Below, piece by piece: positions 29,625 to 38,669 of a stretch of DNA of 64,000 bases (positions are counted from its first letter, which is position 1; each line of letters begins with the position of its first letter). Origin of the DNA: CAVUAF01 sp963739375 (GTDB lineage Bacteria; Acidobacteriota; Terriglobia; Terriglobales; Acidobacteriaceae). Both the position numbers and the translations under genes were made by a program. The DNA lies in the NCBI GenBank assembly GCA_963739375.1, contig CAVUAF010000015.1:186001-250000 (forward strand), given 5' to 3'. The notes beneath the pieces were generated by a model, which was not told where the DNA came from, did not search any database, and worked only from the letters and a program-made list of their open reading frames with translations.

Positions 29625-30088
29625 AGCGGGCCAGTGAATGCGCCGTCTCTCGCGGGCGGCTTCTCTTTACTTGATGGCGTTTTGCGTGAGTGCCGGACAC
29701 GCGGCTGATGCGCGCTGCCACTCACTGCACTGCTAGTTGGGCACTTGGAAAACCAGCGGCTGTTGCGATACTAGCACGATTTTTTTTTCGCGCCATCTCC
29801 TTCGTCGCGCTCGCTCGCACGCGATGCCGCCCATCAAAGTTCTTATTCGCCTTCCCGTCAAGTACGCAGTTGGTCAATGCCGAAGAACGGTGCAACTTCG
29901 TTCCCTTGTCATCCTGAGCGAGCGCGCCCGAGCGAAGAGAGGAAGCGCGAGTCGAAGGATCCCTACCCCGCCGACGCTGCTCTGCTGCTCGCCCCTTTCC
30001 CACCAACCGCCCCGCGCCGCCCTCAATTCCGCAGTTCCGCACTTCGGCAATTCGGCAATGACCACTCGCTGTTACACTATCCCGCGCC
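29625..30088. other. dnaA upstream region with one repeat cluster
   Basis: No gene supported. 29640-29800 should carry the minus-strand dnaA promoter (TAGTAT near 29770, after a run of nine A on that strand). 29909-29968 is a minus-oriented GTCATCCTGAGCGAGC ... GGATCCCTAC repeat. GCAGTTCCGCACTTCGGCAA text follows to 30058. TACACT near 30073 could be the cupin -10 box. No convincing DnaA boxes were seen. Confidence 0.5.
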
Positions 30089-30451
30089 ATGCTCCAATAC
30101 CTGCGCTGGGCCGATGTCGAAAGCGAGCCGCTCAACCCCCGCCTCTCCCGCCAGATGATTACCGGCCGGCACCTCATGCTCGCCCGCGTCCTGCTGAAGA
30201 AGGGGGTCATCGTCCCCGAGCACAGCCACGAAAACGAGCAGCTCACCTACATCCTCGAAGGCGCGCTCAAGTTCTGGATCGACGGCCGCGAAATCGTCGT
30301 CGCCGCTGGCGAGGTGCTCTGCATTCCGCCCCACATGCCGCACAAAGCGGAGGCGCTGGAGGACACCGTCGACCTCGACGTCTTCTACCCGCCCCGCCAG
30401 GACTGGCTCAGCAAACAGGACGCCTACTTGCGTCAACCACCATCCAAATGA
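30089..30451 (+). CDS. Small single-domain cupin
   Basis: 120-aa cupin_2 barrel. Metal-site motif 1 reads VPEHSHENEQLTYILEG (two His and Glu) and motif 2 reads PPHMPHKAEAL. Such proteins include isomerases, dioxygenases and sensors. The function cannot be assigned. The following 58 bp are repeat text before the quinone reductase, which may be co-transcribed. Confidence 0.88.
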   Translation: MLQYLRWADVESEPLNPRLSRQMITGRHLMLARVLLKKGVIVPEHSHENEQLTYILEGALKFWIDGREIVVAAGEVLCIPPHMPHKAEALEDTVDLDVFYPPRQDWLSKQDAYLRQPPSK

Positions 30452-30509
30452 AAACTAGCAACTGGCAACCGACAACCGGCAACTGGCAACTGCCAACTGA
30501 CAACTGCTT
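30452..30509. repeat. GGCAACTGGCAACTG text repeat
   Basis: Iterations of CAACYGRCAACTGGCAACTG. The complementary CAGTTGCCAGTTGTCAG form occurs near 39355, 40710, 44058, 49005, 49270 and 52320. Confidence 0.8.
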
Positions 30510-31472
30510 ATGAAAGCCATTCGCGTTAAAGAATTCGGCGGCCCCGAGCGCCTCACCCTCGACGAGGTTCCCGACCTCCAGCCCGGCGCGCGCCAGGTAG
30601 TGGTGCGCGTGCGCGCCGCCGGCGTCAATCCCGCCGACACCTACATCCGCACCGGCACTTACGCCATCAAGCCCGCCCTGCCCTACACGCCCGGCTTCGA
30701 CGCTGCCGGCGAAGTGCTCCGCGTCGGCGACGGCGTCACCCGCGTCGCTCCCGGCCAGCGTGTCTACGTCGCCATGAACCTCACCGGCGCCTATGCCGAG
30801 CAGGTGCTCTGCCTGGAGACGCAGGTCCACCCGCTGCCCGCGAACGTCAGCTTCGCCCAGGGCGCCGCCATCGGTGTTCCCTACGCCACCGCTTGGCGCG
30901 CTCTTTTCCAGGTCGCCCGCGCCCAGCCCGCCGAGACCGTGCTGGTCCACGGCGCTTCCGGTGGCGTTGGCATCGCCTGCGTGCAACTGGCGCGTGCCGC
31001 CGGCTGCACCGTCCTCGGCACCGCCGGCACCGACCGCGGACGCCAGTTGGTGCTCGACGAGGGCGCCCACCACGTCCTCGACCACACCGCCCCCGACCTC
31101 GCTGCCCAGGTCGCGCAACTCACCGCCGGCCGCGGCCTCGACCTCATCCTCGAAATGCTGGCCAACAAGAACCTCGGGCACGACCTGCCCATGCTGGCAC
31201 GCTTCGGCCGCGTGGTCGTCATCGGCAGCCGCGGCACGGTCGAGATCAACCCCCGCGACACCATGTCGCGCGACGCCAAAATCCTCGGCATGGTGCTCTT
31301 CAACGCCACCGAGCCGGAGACCGCCGCCATCCACGCTGGCATCCGCGCCGCCCTCGAAACCGGCGCCGCCCGCCCCATCGTCGGCCAGGAGCTCCCGCTC
31401 GCCGACGCCCCCCGCGCCCACGCCGCCGTCCTCCAGCCCGGCGCCCACGGCAAAATCGTCCTCCTGCCCTGA
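30510..31472 (+). CDS. NADPH:quinone reductase (zeta-crystallin-like MDR)
   Basis: 320-aa zinc-independent medium-chain dehydrogenase/reductase. The N-terminal GroES-like domain has MKAIRVKEFGGPERLTLDEV and VNPADTYIRTGTY; the Rossmann motif is VHGASGGVGIACVQLA. The zinc ligands of alcohol dehydrogenases are absent, as expected for the QOR group. The C-terminal QPGAHGKIVLLP is typical. Probably reduces quinones or activated alkenes with NADPH. Confidence 0.93.
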   Translation: MKAIRVKEFGGPERLTLDEVPDLQPGARQVVVRVRAAGVNPADTYIRTGTYAIKPALPYTPGFDAAGEVLRVGDGVTRVAPGQRVYVAMNLTGAYAEQVLCLETQVHPLPANVSFAQGAAIGVPYATAWRALFQVARAQPAETVLVHGASGGVGIACVQLARAAGCTVLGTAGTDRGRQLVLDEGAHHVLDHTAPDLAAQVAQLTAGRGLDLILEMLANKNLGHDLPMLARFGRVVVIGSRGTVEINPRDTMSRDAKILGMVLFNATEPETAAIHAGIRAALETGAARPIVGQELPLADAPRAHAAVLQPGAHGKIVLLP

Positions 31473-31909
31473 CAGCCAAGGGATCTGTTTTTCAGCCAAC
31501 AGCAAGCAGCCCGAGTCGAAGGATCCCTACCCCGCCCCATCCCCAAACGCTCCGTCATCCTGAGGGCGCCACGCCCGAAGGATCCCTACTCCGCCAGCAC
31601 TGCGTTCCCGTTTGCCCCTTTCCCACCAAGGCGCCCTGCGCCATCCTCACTTCGGCACTTCCGCAATGCGCCCCGTCATCCTGAGCGAGCGCGCCCGAGC
31701 GGAGAGAGGGAGCGCGAGTCGAAGGACCCCTACCCCGCCCCATCCCCAAACGCTCCGTCATCCTGAGGGCGCCACGCCCGAAGGATCCCTACTCCGCCAG
31801 CACTGCGTTCCCGTTTGCCCCTTTCCCACCAAGGCGCCCTGCGCCATCCTCACTTCGGCACTTCCGCACTTCGGCAATTCCGCAATGCCGTTCAACTGGG
31901 AACTGGTTT
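31473..31909. repeat. Two 203-bp direct repeats built from GGATCCCTAC modules
   Basis: A unit starting CGAGTCGAAGGATCCCTAC at 31512 is repeated at 31715 with few changes. Each contains CGTCATCCTGAGGGCGCC and TTTCCCACCAAGGCGCCCTG. Between them is a GTCATCCTGAGCGAGC unit. No gene. Confidence 0.85.
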
Positions 31910-34900
31910 TCAGGGCCTCCCGCTGACCACCGGCACCGCCGAGAACGGGCCGTAATCGTCCTCTAGCGCAATCGCCGCTACCGGCACGCTGCTATGCACC
32001 ACCAAGGCGCCCAGGAAGTTCCCACTCGGCAGCGACGGAAACAGATTCTGCAGGCTCACCACGGTTTGCGACATCGCGCCCAGCGACAGCGTCGTCGTCG
32101 CGCTCGTACTGCCGTCCTGGTTCAGCAGCGTGAGTTGCAGGTCAGTGGGCACGCCATTGGCGTTGGCGATGGTCAGCCCGACGGTGCGTCCCACCGGCGT
32201 CGCCGGCGTCGGTGGTTCCAGCTCCACCGGCAGCGTGAAGTCGGTCAGCTCGGGCGCGTTGTTGAACCCGATGGTGTTGATCACCGCCGTGCTCTGATCT
32301 TCGATCTCAAAGAACAGGTTCGCCCCCAGCGGCGATGAGGCCGTAATCAGCGCCCACTCCACGAAGACGGTGTTGCTGAAGCGCTGCGCCTCGGGTGTCG
32401 CGATGCGCACCGCGCCGTTGGCCGGAATGATCAGGCTGGTCGGCAAGTTGAACGGGTTCACCTGAACGCCGCTCTGGTTGAAGTAGGCGATGGTCACGCT
32501 GTTCGCCGCCTGCGCCTGGTTCACCAGCAATAGCTTGGTGACATACCCCGCCCCACCGCTGTTCCCGGTCACGATGTGCGGCACCACCAGGCGTGTCCCG
32601 CCGGTCATCGGCGGCGTCGCAAAGAACGGCCCAAAGTCGTCGCCCAGCGCCACCACGTTCACCGCCTGCGGCGCCGTGCCGGTGACGGTGCCGACGAAGT
32701 TGCCCGCCGGCAGCACGCTCTGGAAATCCGCATTCAGCGCCCGCTGGGTGTGGCCGTAGGGCGGCAGCGTGACACTGCTGGTGCCGCGGTTAGCTCCGCT
32801 GGTGTCGCGCAGGGTGAGCGCCACCTGCACCGACACGTTGTTGGGATTCGAGAGCGCCAGCCCCACCGTCCGCCCGATGTTCGCCCCCGGCGGCGCCGGC
32901 TCGAACTCCACCGGGATGGTGAAGCTCTGCGCGCCGGCATCGTCGTTGAAACCCACGGTGTTGATGATGTTGTTCTGCGGCGACTGGTCGGAGATCTCGT
33001 AGAAGAGGTTCGCCGCCACCCGTCCTTGCGCCGAGATCGAGGCCCACTGGGTCGCAATCGGCCCGTTGCGCAGCGCTTCGTCGGTCGCCACCCGCATGGT
33101 CTCCGCCGGCTGCAGGACCCGTGTGGCCGACGACAACACCGTGCCCTGGTCGTCCACGAAGTTCACCGCGACGTTGTTCTCGTCGGCCGCCATGTTCACG
33201 ATCGTCAGCTTGGTCACGTAGCCGCCACCGGTCACCACGTGCGGCATCATGGTGCTGAACGTCGCTTGCGGCACCGGCGAGTTCGCCAGGAAGCCGGGCG
33301 TCACCACGGCCAAGCCGCCATCGCCAATGGTCGCCGTGATCAGGACCCAGACGTCCTGCCCGGCCCCGACGGTGTAGGACGACTTGGGCTGAAGGATGGT
33401 GCGCTGTCCGCTGCGCGAGACGCGCAATTGAGACTCCGTGCAATCCACCAGTTGGAGGGTTCCTGCCACCGGCGTAAAGAGGGTCAGCAGCGTCTGATAG
33501 TTGCTGCCGGCAAGATCAATCGTCACCGTGCCGGTCACCGGCGCCGTGTACTTCACCCAGACCCCGTGCGCCACGCTCTGCGACCCGCACGTCGGCCGTA
33601 TTCCCGCTGCCGCCGCCCCACTACTGTCAATGCCCCGCTGCTGCCCGGTATTGATCATTCGCCGCGCGGTACCGATAGCGCGAACGCGATGGTTCGACGT
33701 ATCCGCAACGAGGATGTTCCCCGCCCCGTCCATGGCTACACCGGCAGGAGAATTCAACGACGCATCCACCGCCAGTCCGCCATTGCCGTTAAAGCCGGCC
33801 GTTCCATTGCCTGCCACGGTGGTGATGATGCTGGTGCTCGCGTCCACCCGGCGGACCCTGCTGTTGTCCGTATCGGCGATGAGGAGACCGCCGGCGCTGT
33901 CCACGGCAACACCAGAGGGCATCCTCAGCGAAGCGGAGGTTGCCAGCCCGCCGTCGCCGCTATACCCGAGGGTTCCGCTGCCGGCCACGGTGGTGATGAT
34001 GCCGGTGGTAGCGCTGACGCGGCGAATCCGCTGGTTGAGGGTGTCTGCGATCAGGATATTGTCGGCGCTGTCCACGGCAACACCGTAGGGATAAGCGAGC
34101 GAAGCGGAGGTTGCCGGCCCGCCGTCGCCGCCTGAGCCACCACCCGCCACCGTGGTGATGAGGCCGGTGCTGGCGCTCACCCGGCGGATCCTGCTGTTGC
34201 TCGAATCGGCGATCAAGAGATTGTCGGCCCTGTCGACGGCAACCGCCTTCGGGAAGTTCAGCCTGGCCGCCGTGGCCGGCCCGCCATCGCCGCCATAGCC
34301 CCCGTTCGTAAAGCCGACGGGTCCACTCCCCGCCACGGTGGTGATGATGCCCGTACTGGCGCTCACCCGGCGTATGCGGTTGTTGGCCGCATCGGCGATG
34401 AAGACATTCCCGGCGCTGTCCACGGCAACACCGTAGGGTTGCGAGAGCGAAGCCGACGTTGCCGGGCCGCCATCGCCGCTAAAGCTATAGGCTCCGTTGC
34501 CCGCCACCGTGGTGATGATGCCGGTGCTGGCGCTCACCCGGCGTATCCGGTTGTCGCTCATATCCACAATGAAGAGATTGCCGGCGCTGTCCACGGCCAC
34601 CCCAGTGGGCGCGCTGAGGGTGGCTGACGTGGCCGGGCCGCCGTCGCCGCTGAAGCCCGAGGTGCCAGTACCGGCAATCGTGGTGATGACCTGATTGGCC
34701 GCACAGCCAGACCCCGGGGCGCACCGCGAAGCCGGCACCACGAGCCCGGTGCCGGTGAGCGTCACGGTGCGCGGGCTGCCCGCGCCGCTGTGGTTGACCG
34801 TGACGGTTCCCGCCCGGACGCCGTCCCCGGCCGGCGCAAAGGCAATCAGCAGGTAGCACGTCGCTCCCGCCGCCACCGCGAGCCCGTTCGCGCAGGGGTT

Positions 34901-36160
34901 GGTCGGTTGTGTCTGCAGCACAAAGTCAGGCGATATCGCAATGCTGCTGATGGTGACCGGGGCCGCAGTACCGTTGGTGAACCCGGCATGCTGCCCCACT
35001 CCGGTTGCCCCCACGTAGATGCTCTCGAAGCTGAGACCGGCGGGGGTGACCTGCACGACCCCGCTGGTAGCGGGGGCGAGTGCCACCCGGCGCACACGGT
35101 GATTACTGCTGTCCGCAATGAAGAGATTGCCGGCGCCATCGACCGCCACCCCGCGGGGGCCGGCCAGCGAAGCCGCCGTTCCCGGCCCGTAGTCCCCGCT
35201 GAAGCTTGTGGGTCCGTTGCCCGCGACGGTGGTGATGATGCCCGTACTTGCGCTCACCCGGCGTACCCGGTTGTTGAACTGGTCCACGATAAAGACATTC
35301 CCGGCGCCGTCCACGGCAACCGCGGGGGGAAGGGTGAGCGCCGCCGACGTGGCTGGCCCACCGTCCCCGCTGAAGCCTTCCGTTCCGTTCCCCGCCACGG
35401 TGGTGATGATGCCGGTACTGGCGCTCACCCGGCGGATTCTCTCGTTGAACTGATCGGCGATGAGGAGGTTCCCGGCGCTGTCCACGGCAACCGCATAGGG
35501 ATAGCGGAGGGAAGCCGCGGTGGCCGGCCCGCCGTCCCCGCTATAGCCATAGGTTCCGTTCCCCGCCACGGTGGTGATAATGCCGGTGCTGGCGCTCACC
35601 CGGCGGATCCGGTTGTTGAAGAAATCGGCGATAAAGAGATTGCCGGTGCTGTCCACGGCAACACCACTTGCCCAGAGGGAAGCCGCAGTTGCCGGCCCCC
35701 CGTCCCCGCTGTAGCCCAACGTTCCGTTGCCTGCCACCGTGGTGATGATGCCGGTACTGGCGCTCACCCGGCGGATATTACTGCTGCTCACCAGGAAGAG
35801 ATTGCCGGCGCTGTCCACGGCAAGACCCGTGGGCGTGCTCAGCGCGGCCGCCGTTGCCGGCCCGCCATCGCCGCTGAGCCCGGATGTTCCGTTGCCCGCC
35901 ACGGTGCTGATGATGCCGGTACTGGCGCTGATCCGGCGAATGCGATTGTTGCTCGCGATGAAGACGTTGCCCGCAGCGTCCAAGGCTACGCTTTGGGGAG
36001 AGGCCAGCGCGGCCGCGGTTGCCGGCCCGCCATCCCCGCTAAAGCCCTGTGTACCGTTGCCGGCCACCGTGGTGATGGTTTGGGCTGGAATCGCCGGCGA
36101 CAGCGCCAGCAGAAGAAGAAGCAGGCGTAGTGCAGTTCCGCAAGGACTCGACGGGATCAT
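31910..36160 (-). CDS. Giant secreted NHL-repeat protein with choice-of-anchor and adhesion-like domains
   Basis: 1416 aa from the ATG at 36160, with a signal peptide (LRLLLLLLALSPAIPAQ). Twelve NHL blades of about 56 aa (ITTVAGNG...GDGGPAT...AVDSAGNLFIAD) form two six-blade blocks, roughly residues 28-365 and 490-815. Between them is an Ig-like choice-of-anchor domain (residues 370-480). The C-terminal third has a TAPVTGTVTIDL segment and two tandem beta domains starting GYVTKLTIVN and GYVTKLLLVN. Likely an extracellular scaffold or binding protein; the ligand is unknown. At DNA level the blades are near-identical repeats of about 168-171 bp. Confidence 0.92.
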   Translation of the reverse strand: MIPSSPCGTALRLLLLLLALSPAIPAQTITTVAGNGTQGFSGDGGPATAAALASPQSVALDAAGNVFIASNNRIRRISASTGIISTVAGNGTSGLSGDGGPATAAALSTPTGLAVDSAGNLFLVSSSNIRRVSASTGIITTVAGNGTLGYSGDGGPATAASLWASGVAVDSTGNLFIADFFNNRIRRVSASTGIITTVAGNGTYGYSGDGGPATAASLRYPYAVAVDSAGNLLIADQFNERIRRVSASTGIITTVAGNGTEGFSGDGGPATSAALTLPPAVAVDGAGNVFIVDQFNNRVRRVSASTGIITTVAGNGPTSFSGDYGPGTAASLAGPRGVAVDGAGNLFIADSSNHRVRRVALAPATSGVVQVTPAGLSFESIYVGATGVGQHAGFTNGTAAPVTISSIAISPDFVLQTQPTNPCANGLAVAAGATCYLLIAFAPAGDGVRAGTVTVNHSGAGSPRTVTLTGTGLVVPASRCAPGSGCAANQVITTIAGTGTSGFSGDGGPATSATLSAPTGVAVDSAGNLFIVDMSDNRIRRVSASTGIITTVAGNGAYSFSGDGGPATSASLSQPYGVAVDSAGNVFIADAANNRIRRVSASTGIITTVAGSGPVGFTNGGYGGDGGPATAARLNFPKAVAVDRADNLLIADSSNSRIRRVSASTGLITTVAGGGSGGDGGPATSASLAYPYGVAVDSADNILIADTLNQRIRRVSATTGIITTVAGSGTLGYSGDGGLATSASLRMPSGVAVDSAGGLLIADTDNSRVRRVDASTSIITTVAGNGTAGFNGNGGLAVDASLNSPAGVAMDGAGNILVADTSNHRVRAIGTARRMINTGQQRGIDSSGAAAAGIRPTCGSQSVAHGVWVKYTAPVTGTVTIDLAGSNYQTLLTLFTPVAGTLQLVDCTESQLRVSRSGQRTILQPKSSYTVGAGQDVWVLITATIGDGGLAVVTPGFLANSPVPQATFSTMMPHVVTGGGYVTKLTIVNMAADENNVAVNFVDDQGTVLSSATRVLQPAETMRVATDEALRNGPIATQWASISAQGRVAANLFYEISDQSPQNNIINTVGFNDDAGAQSFTIPVEFEPAPPGANIGRTVGLALSNPNNVSVQVALTLRDTSGANRGTSSVTLPPYGHTQRALNADFQSVLPAGNFVGTVTGTAPQAVNVVALGDDFGPFFATPPMTGGTRLVVPHIVTGNSGGAGYVTKLLLVNQAQAANSVTIAYFNQSGVQVNPFNLPTSLIIPANGAVRIATPEAQRFSNTVFVEWALITASSPLGANLFFEIEDQSTAVINTIGFNNAPELTDFTLPVELEPPTPATPVGRTVGLTIANANGVPTDLQLTLLNQDGSTSATTTLSLGAMSQTVVSLQNLFPSLPSGNFLGALVVHSSVPVAAIALEDDYGPFSAVPVVSGRP

Positions 36161-36226
36161 CGGTCGCGTACCTGCCTTACTGCGACCCCCGTCTGATATT
36201 GGATGCGCAAAACTCTGCCGCGTCAA

Positions 36227-36366
36227 TCACCGTCTGCCGCGTCAGCAGCGTTGCGGCGGTGTAGCCCGGCCGCCCTCGGCCGGGCCCGCTGCTTTTCCGA
36301 TCACCCGATGAACGGATGAGCCGATCACCCGATGACCCGATTCCCTATATATCGTGTCACGATATA
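36227..36366. repeat. Repeat modules between parB and the NHL gene
   Basis: GTAGCCCGGCCGCCCTCGGC at 36261 (same family as inside mnmE), then CCGATCACCCGATGA iterations and ATATATCGTGTCACGATATA, a palindrome at about 36343-36366 overlapping the parB stop side. Confidence 0.7.
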
Positions 36367-37239
36367 TTACTTCCCCAGCGCCTGCACTACCCGGTCGAAG
36401 TCTTCCAGCGAGTTGTACTCGATCACGATCTTCCCCCGCCCCCGCTTGTCTTTGATCCGCACCCGCAGCCCCAGCGTCCGCTCCAGCTCCTGCTCCGCCT
36501 GGCGCACGTTCGGATCCACCGGCTTGATCGGCCGCTCCGGCTTCTCCGCCGGCATCAGCATCTCCGTCACCATCTCTTCCGTCTGCCGCACCGACAGCCC
36601 GTCGCGCACGATGCGCCCCGTCACGTGCTCCACCATCTGCGGCGTCGCCAGCGCCAGCAGCACCTTGGCGTGCCCGAAGCTCACCGTGCCCCGCGCAATC
36701 TCCAGCCGCACCGCCTCCGGCAGCCGCAGCAGCCGCACGTAGTTGGCGATCGTCGCCCGCTCCTTCCCCGTGCGCAGCGACATCTGCTCCTGCGTCATCG
36801 CGAACTCCCGCGCCAGCCGGTCGAACGCCGCCGCATGCTCCATCGGGTTCAGGTCCTCGCGCTGCAGGTTCTCGATGATCGTCATCTCCAGCGCTTGCTG
36901 GTTGGAGACGTGCTTCACCACCGCCGGGATGCTGCTCTTCCCTGCCCGCTTCGACGCCAGCCACCGCCGCTCGCCGGCGATCAGCTGGTAGCGCCCGCCG
37001 TCGATGGGCCGCACCAGCACCGGCTGCAACACGCCCGAGGCGCGGATCGACGCCGCCAGCTCCTCGAGCCGGTCCTCCGGCATGACGTCGCGCGTCTGGT
37101 ACGGGTTGCGCTCCAGCAGCTCCAGCGGGATCTCCATCGTGATCTCGTGCCCCACCGGCGTCGGCGCCGCCGCCGGCCGGTTCGTCGGCAGCAGCGACTC
37201 CAGCCCGCGCCCCAGCGCCCTGCGTTTGTCCTGGCTCAT
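36367..37239 (-). CDS. parB: Chromosome partitioning protein ParB
   Basis: CTP-dependent parS-binding clamp protein. 290 aa. The N-terminal ALGRGLESLLP is the ParA-stimulating motif. The CTPase/ParB core has RNPYQTR, LAASIRASGVLQPVLVRP, the GERRWLASK motif (GERRxR type) and ENLQREDLNPMEHAAAF. The helix-turn-helix follows (TGKERATIANYVRLLRLPE). The C-terminal dimer domain ends VIEYNSLEDFDRVVQAL. Its ATG shares one base with the parA stop (TGATG), so translation is coupled. The three parS sites lie upstream of parA. Confidence 0.97.
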   Translation of the reverse strand: MSQDKRRALGRGLESLLPTNRPAAAPTPVGHEITMEIPLELLERNPYQTRDVMPEDRLEELAASIRASGVLQPVLVRPIDGGRYQLIAGERRWLASKRAGKSSIPAVVKHVSNQQALEMTIIENLQREDLNPMEHAAAFDRLAREFAMTQEQMSLRTGKERATIANYVRLLRLPEAVRLEIARGTVSFGHAKVLLALATPQMVEHVTGRIVRDGLSVRQTEEMVTEMLMPAEKPERPIKPVDPNVRQAEQELERTLGLRVRIKDKRGRGKIVIEYNSLEDFDRVVQALGK

Positions 37240-38057
37240 CACTTCCCTCCCTTGGCGGCCGTCGCCGCTTGCTCCGCCGCATCGCTCGCCGCGCTGAGGT
37301 GGCGGCCCATCAGTTCCTTCGCCAGCCGTATGTAGCTCTCCGCGCCGCGCGAGCGTACGTCGTACAGCAACACCGGCTTGCCGTAGCTCGGCGCCTCCGC
37401 CAGCCGCACGTTCCGCGGAATGGTGCTGGCGCACAGCTTCTCCCCAAAGAACTTCTTCAGCTCCGCCGCCACCTGCTGCGCCAGGTTGGTGCGCTCGTCG
37501 TACATGGTGAGCACCACGCCCTCCACCTCCAGCCTGGGGTTGAAGGCCTCGCGCACCCGCGCCACCGTGTCCAGCAGCGCGCTGACCCCCTCCAGCGCGA
37601 AGTACTCGGCCTGCATCGGGATCAGCACCGTGTCGGCCGCCACCAGCGCGTTCAAGGTGAGCAGGTCGAGCGCCGGCGGGCAGTCCAGGATCACGTACTG
37701 GAAGCGGTTGCGGATAGGCTCCAGCGCCGTGCGCAGGTGGAACTCGCGGCGCTCGTCGCCGACCAGCTCCAGGTTGGCGCCGATGAGGTTGCGGCTCGAG
37801 GGGATGGCCCACAGGTTCTCCAGCGCAGTCGGTTGCAGGACTTGGTCCGGCGGGGTGTTGGCCATCAGCAGCTCGTAGGTGCTGAGCCGCTGCGGATCGC
37901 GGCCAAACCCCAGGCTGCTGCTGGCGTTGCCTTGGGGGTCGCAGTCGACCAATAGCGTGGGGACCTCGGCGGCGGCCAGTGAAGCCGCCAGGTTGACGGC
38001 GGTGGTGGTCTTGCCCACCCCACCCTTTTGGTTGGCGACGGCGATCAGTCGGGACAT
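37239..38057 (-). CDS. parA: Chromosome partitioning ATPase ParA/Soj
   Basis: Deviant-Walker ATPase that forms a nucleoid gradient and moves ParB-parS complexes. 272 aa. Walker A KGGVGKTT is at residues 11-18, Walker A' is LLVDCDPQGNASSSLGF, and Walker B is YVILDCPPALDLLTLNA. The short N-terminus without HTH is the chromosomal (Soj) type. It is the first gene after the parS cluster, with parB overlapping. rsmG lies upstream on the same strand beyond the gene-free segment. Confidence 0.97.
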   Translation of the reverse strand: MSRLIAVANQKGGVGKTTTAVNLAASLAAAEVPTLLVDCDPQGNASSSLGFGRDPQRLSTYELLMANTPPDQVLQPTALENLWAIPSSRNLIGANLELVGDERREFHLRTALEPIRNRFQYVILDCPPALDLLTLNALVAADTVLIPMQAEYFALEGVSALLDTVARVREAFNPRLEVEGVVLTMYDERTNLAQQVAAELKKFFGEKLCASTIPRNVRLAEAPSYGKPVLLYDVRSRGAESYIRLAKELMGRHLSAASDAAEQAATAAKGGK

Positions 38058-38153
38058 GCGGCAGGCTGCGGAGAATCGTCCGGCAGCTTACTGCACCGCG
38101 ACCCTGGCGGGCAACGTAAGAAACGGTGCAAAATTCGGAAAAACTCGCAAAAT

Positions 38154-38169
38154 TGTTCCACGTGGAACA
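38154..38169. promoter_or_regulatory. parS: parS site 1
   Basis: TGTTCCACGTGGAACA, a perfect 16-bp palindrome matching the bacterial parS consensus (TGTTNCACGTGNAACA), 97 bp upstream of the parA start. Confidence 0.95.
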
Positions 38170-38200
38170 ATTCTGGTGGTTGGCCCCCGCGGGAGCAAAT

Positions 38201-38216
38201 TGTTCCACGTGGAACA
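38201..38216. promoter_or_regulatory. parS: parS site 2
   Basis: Identical palindrome TGTTCCACGTGGAACA, 47 bp from site 1. Confidence 0.95.
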
Positions 38217-38250
38217 ATTTGCGCCGGCTAGCCCCGCACCGACTCCAAAT

Positions 38251-38266
38251 TGTTCCACGTGGAACA
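38251..38266. promoter_or_regulatory. parS: parS site 3
   Basis: Identical palindrome, 50 bp from site 2. Each copy also shares flanking AAT/ATT. Confidence 0.95.
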
Positions 38267-38288
38267 ATTTGGAAACAAGATCGCATTA

Positions 38289-38669
38289 ACTATTATGGTA
38301 CAGGTGCTGAACATTCCCACTTGTGCCGCAGAACAACTTGTTTATGAGCATTACCAACCACCAAACGGCCGCCATTATCGTTCTTGCGGCCCACTAGTAA
38401 CGACATAGTAAACCTGTACCAAAGATCGCCAACACCCAAGTGGGTTGGGCTTGGCCCGCCGGTCATGGGATCCAGGGGGTGTGGGTGACTCGGCGGCGTC
38501 CACTGATAATCAAGGGGACTGTCGCCAGCCTGGTTGGGAACGGGATGGGGCGGGGCGGGGACTAGTTCCGGCAAGTTGCTGGTTAAATCCCACTGGCCCT
38601 GCAACAGACGCGGGTGGAAGCGGGAAAACGGTGCCGGCGACATGGAAATCAGGGGCAGCCGGTCCACTG
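38289..38669. other. oriC: Candidate replication origin (oriC) between parA/parS and rsmG
   Basis: 381 bp without any supported gene, adjoining the parS cluster. The plus strand changes from C-rich (parB side) to G-rich (rsmG side) across 37.4-38.7 kb. Six YCCACT motifs, resembling the core of DnaA boxes (TTATCCACA), occur at 38316, 38390, 38439 (reverse), 38499, 38589 and 38663. The left half is AT-richer (TTATGAGCATTACCAACC, ACTAGTAACGACATAGTAAA), suitable for unwinding. Two interleaved inverted repeats are also present. Classical perfect DnaA boxes are absent, so the call is an inference. Confidence 0.55.

Noticed and set aside
38028..38347. Small proteins with CSTWNN or VPRGTI motifs
   Set aside because: They are six-frame translations of the parS palindromes.
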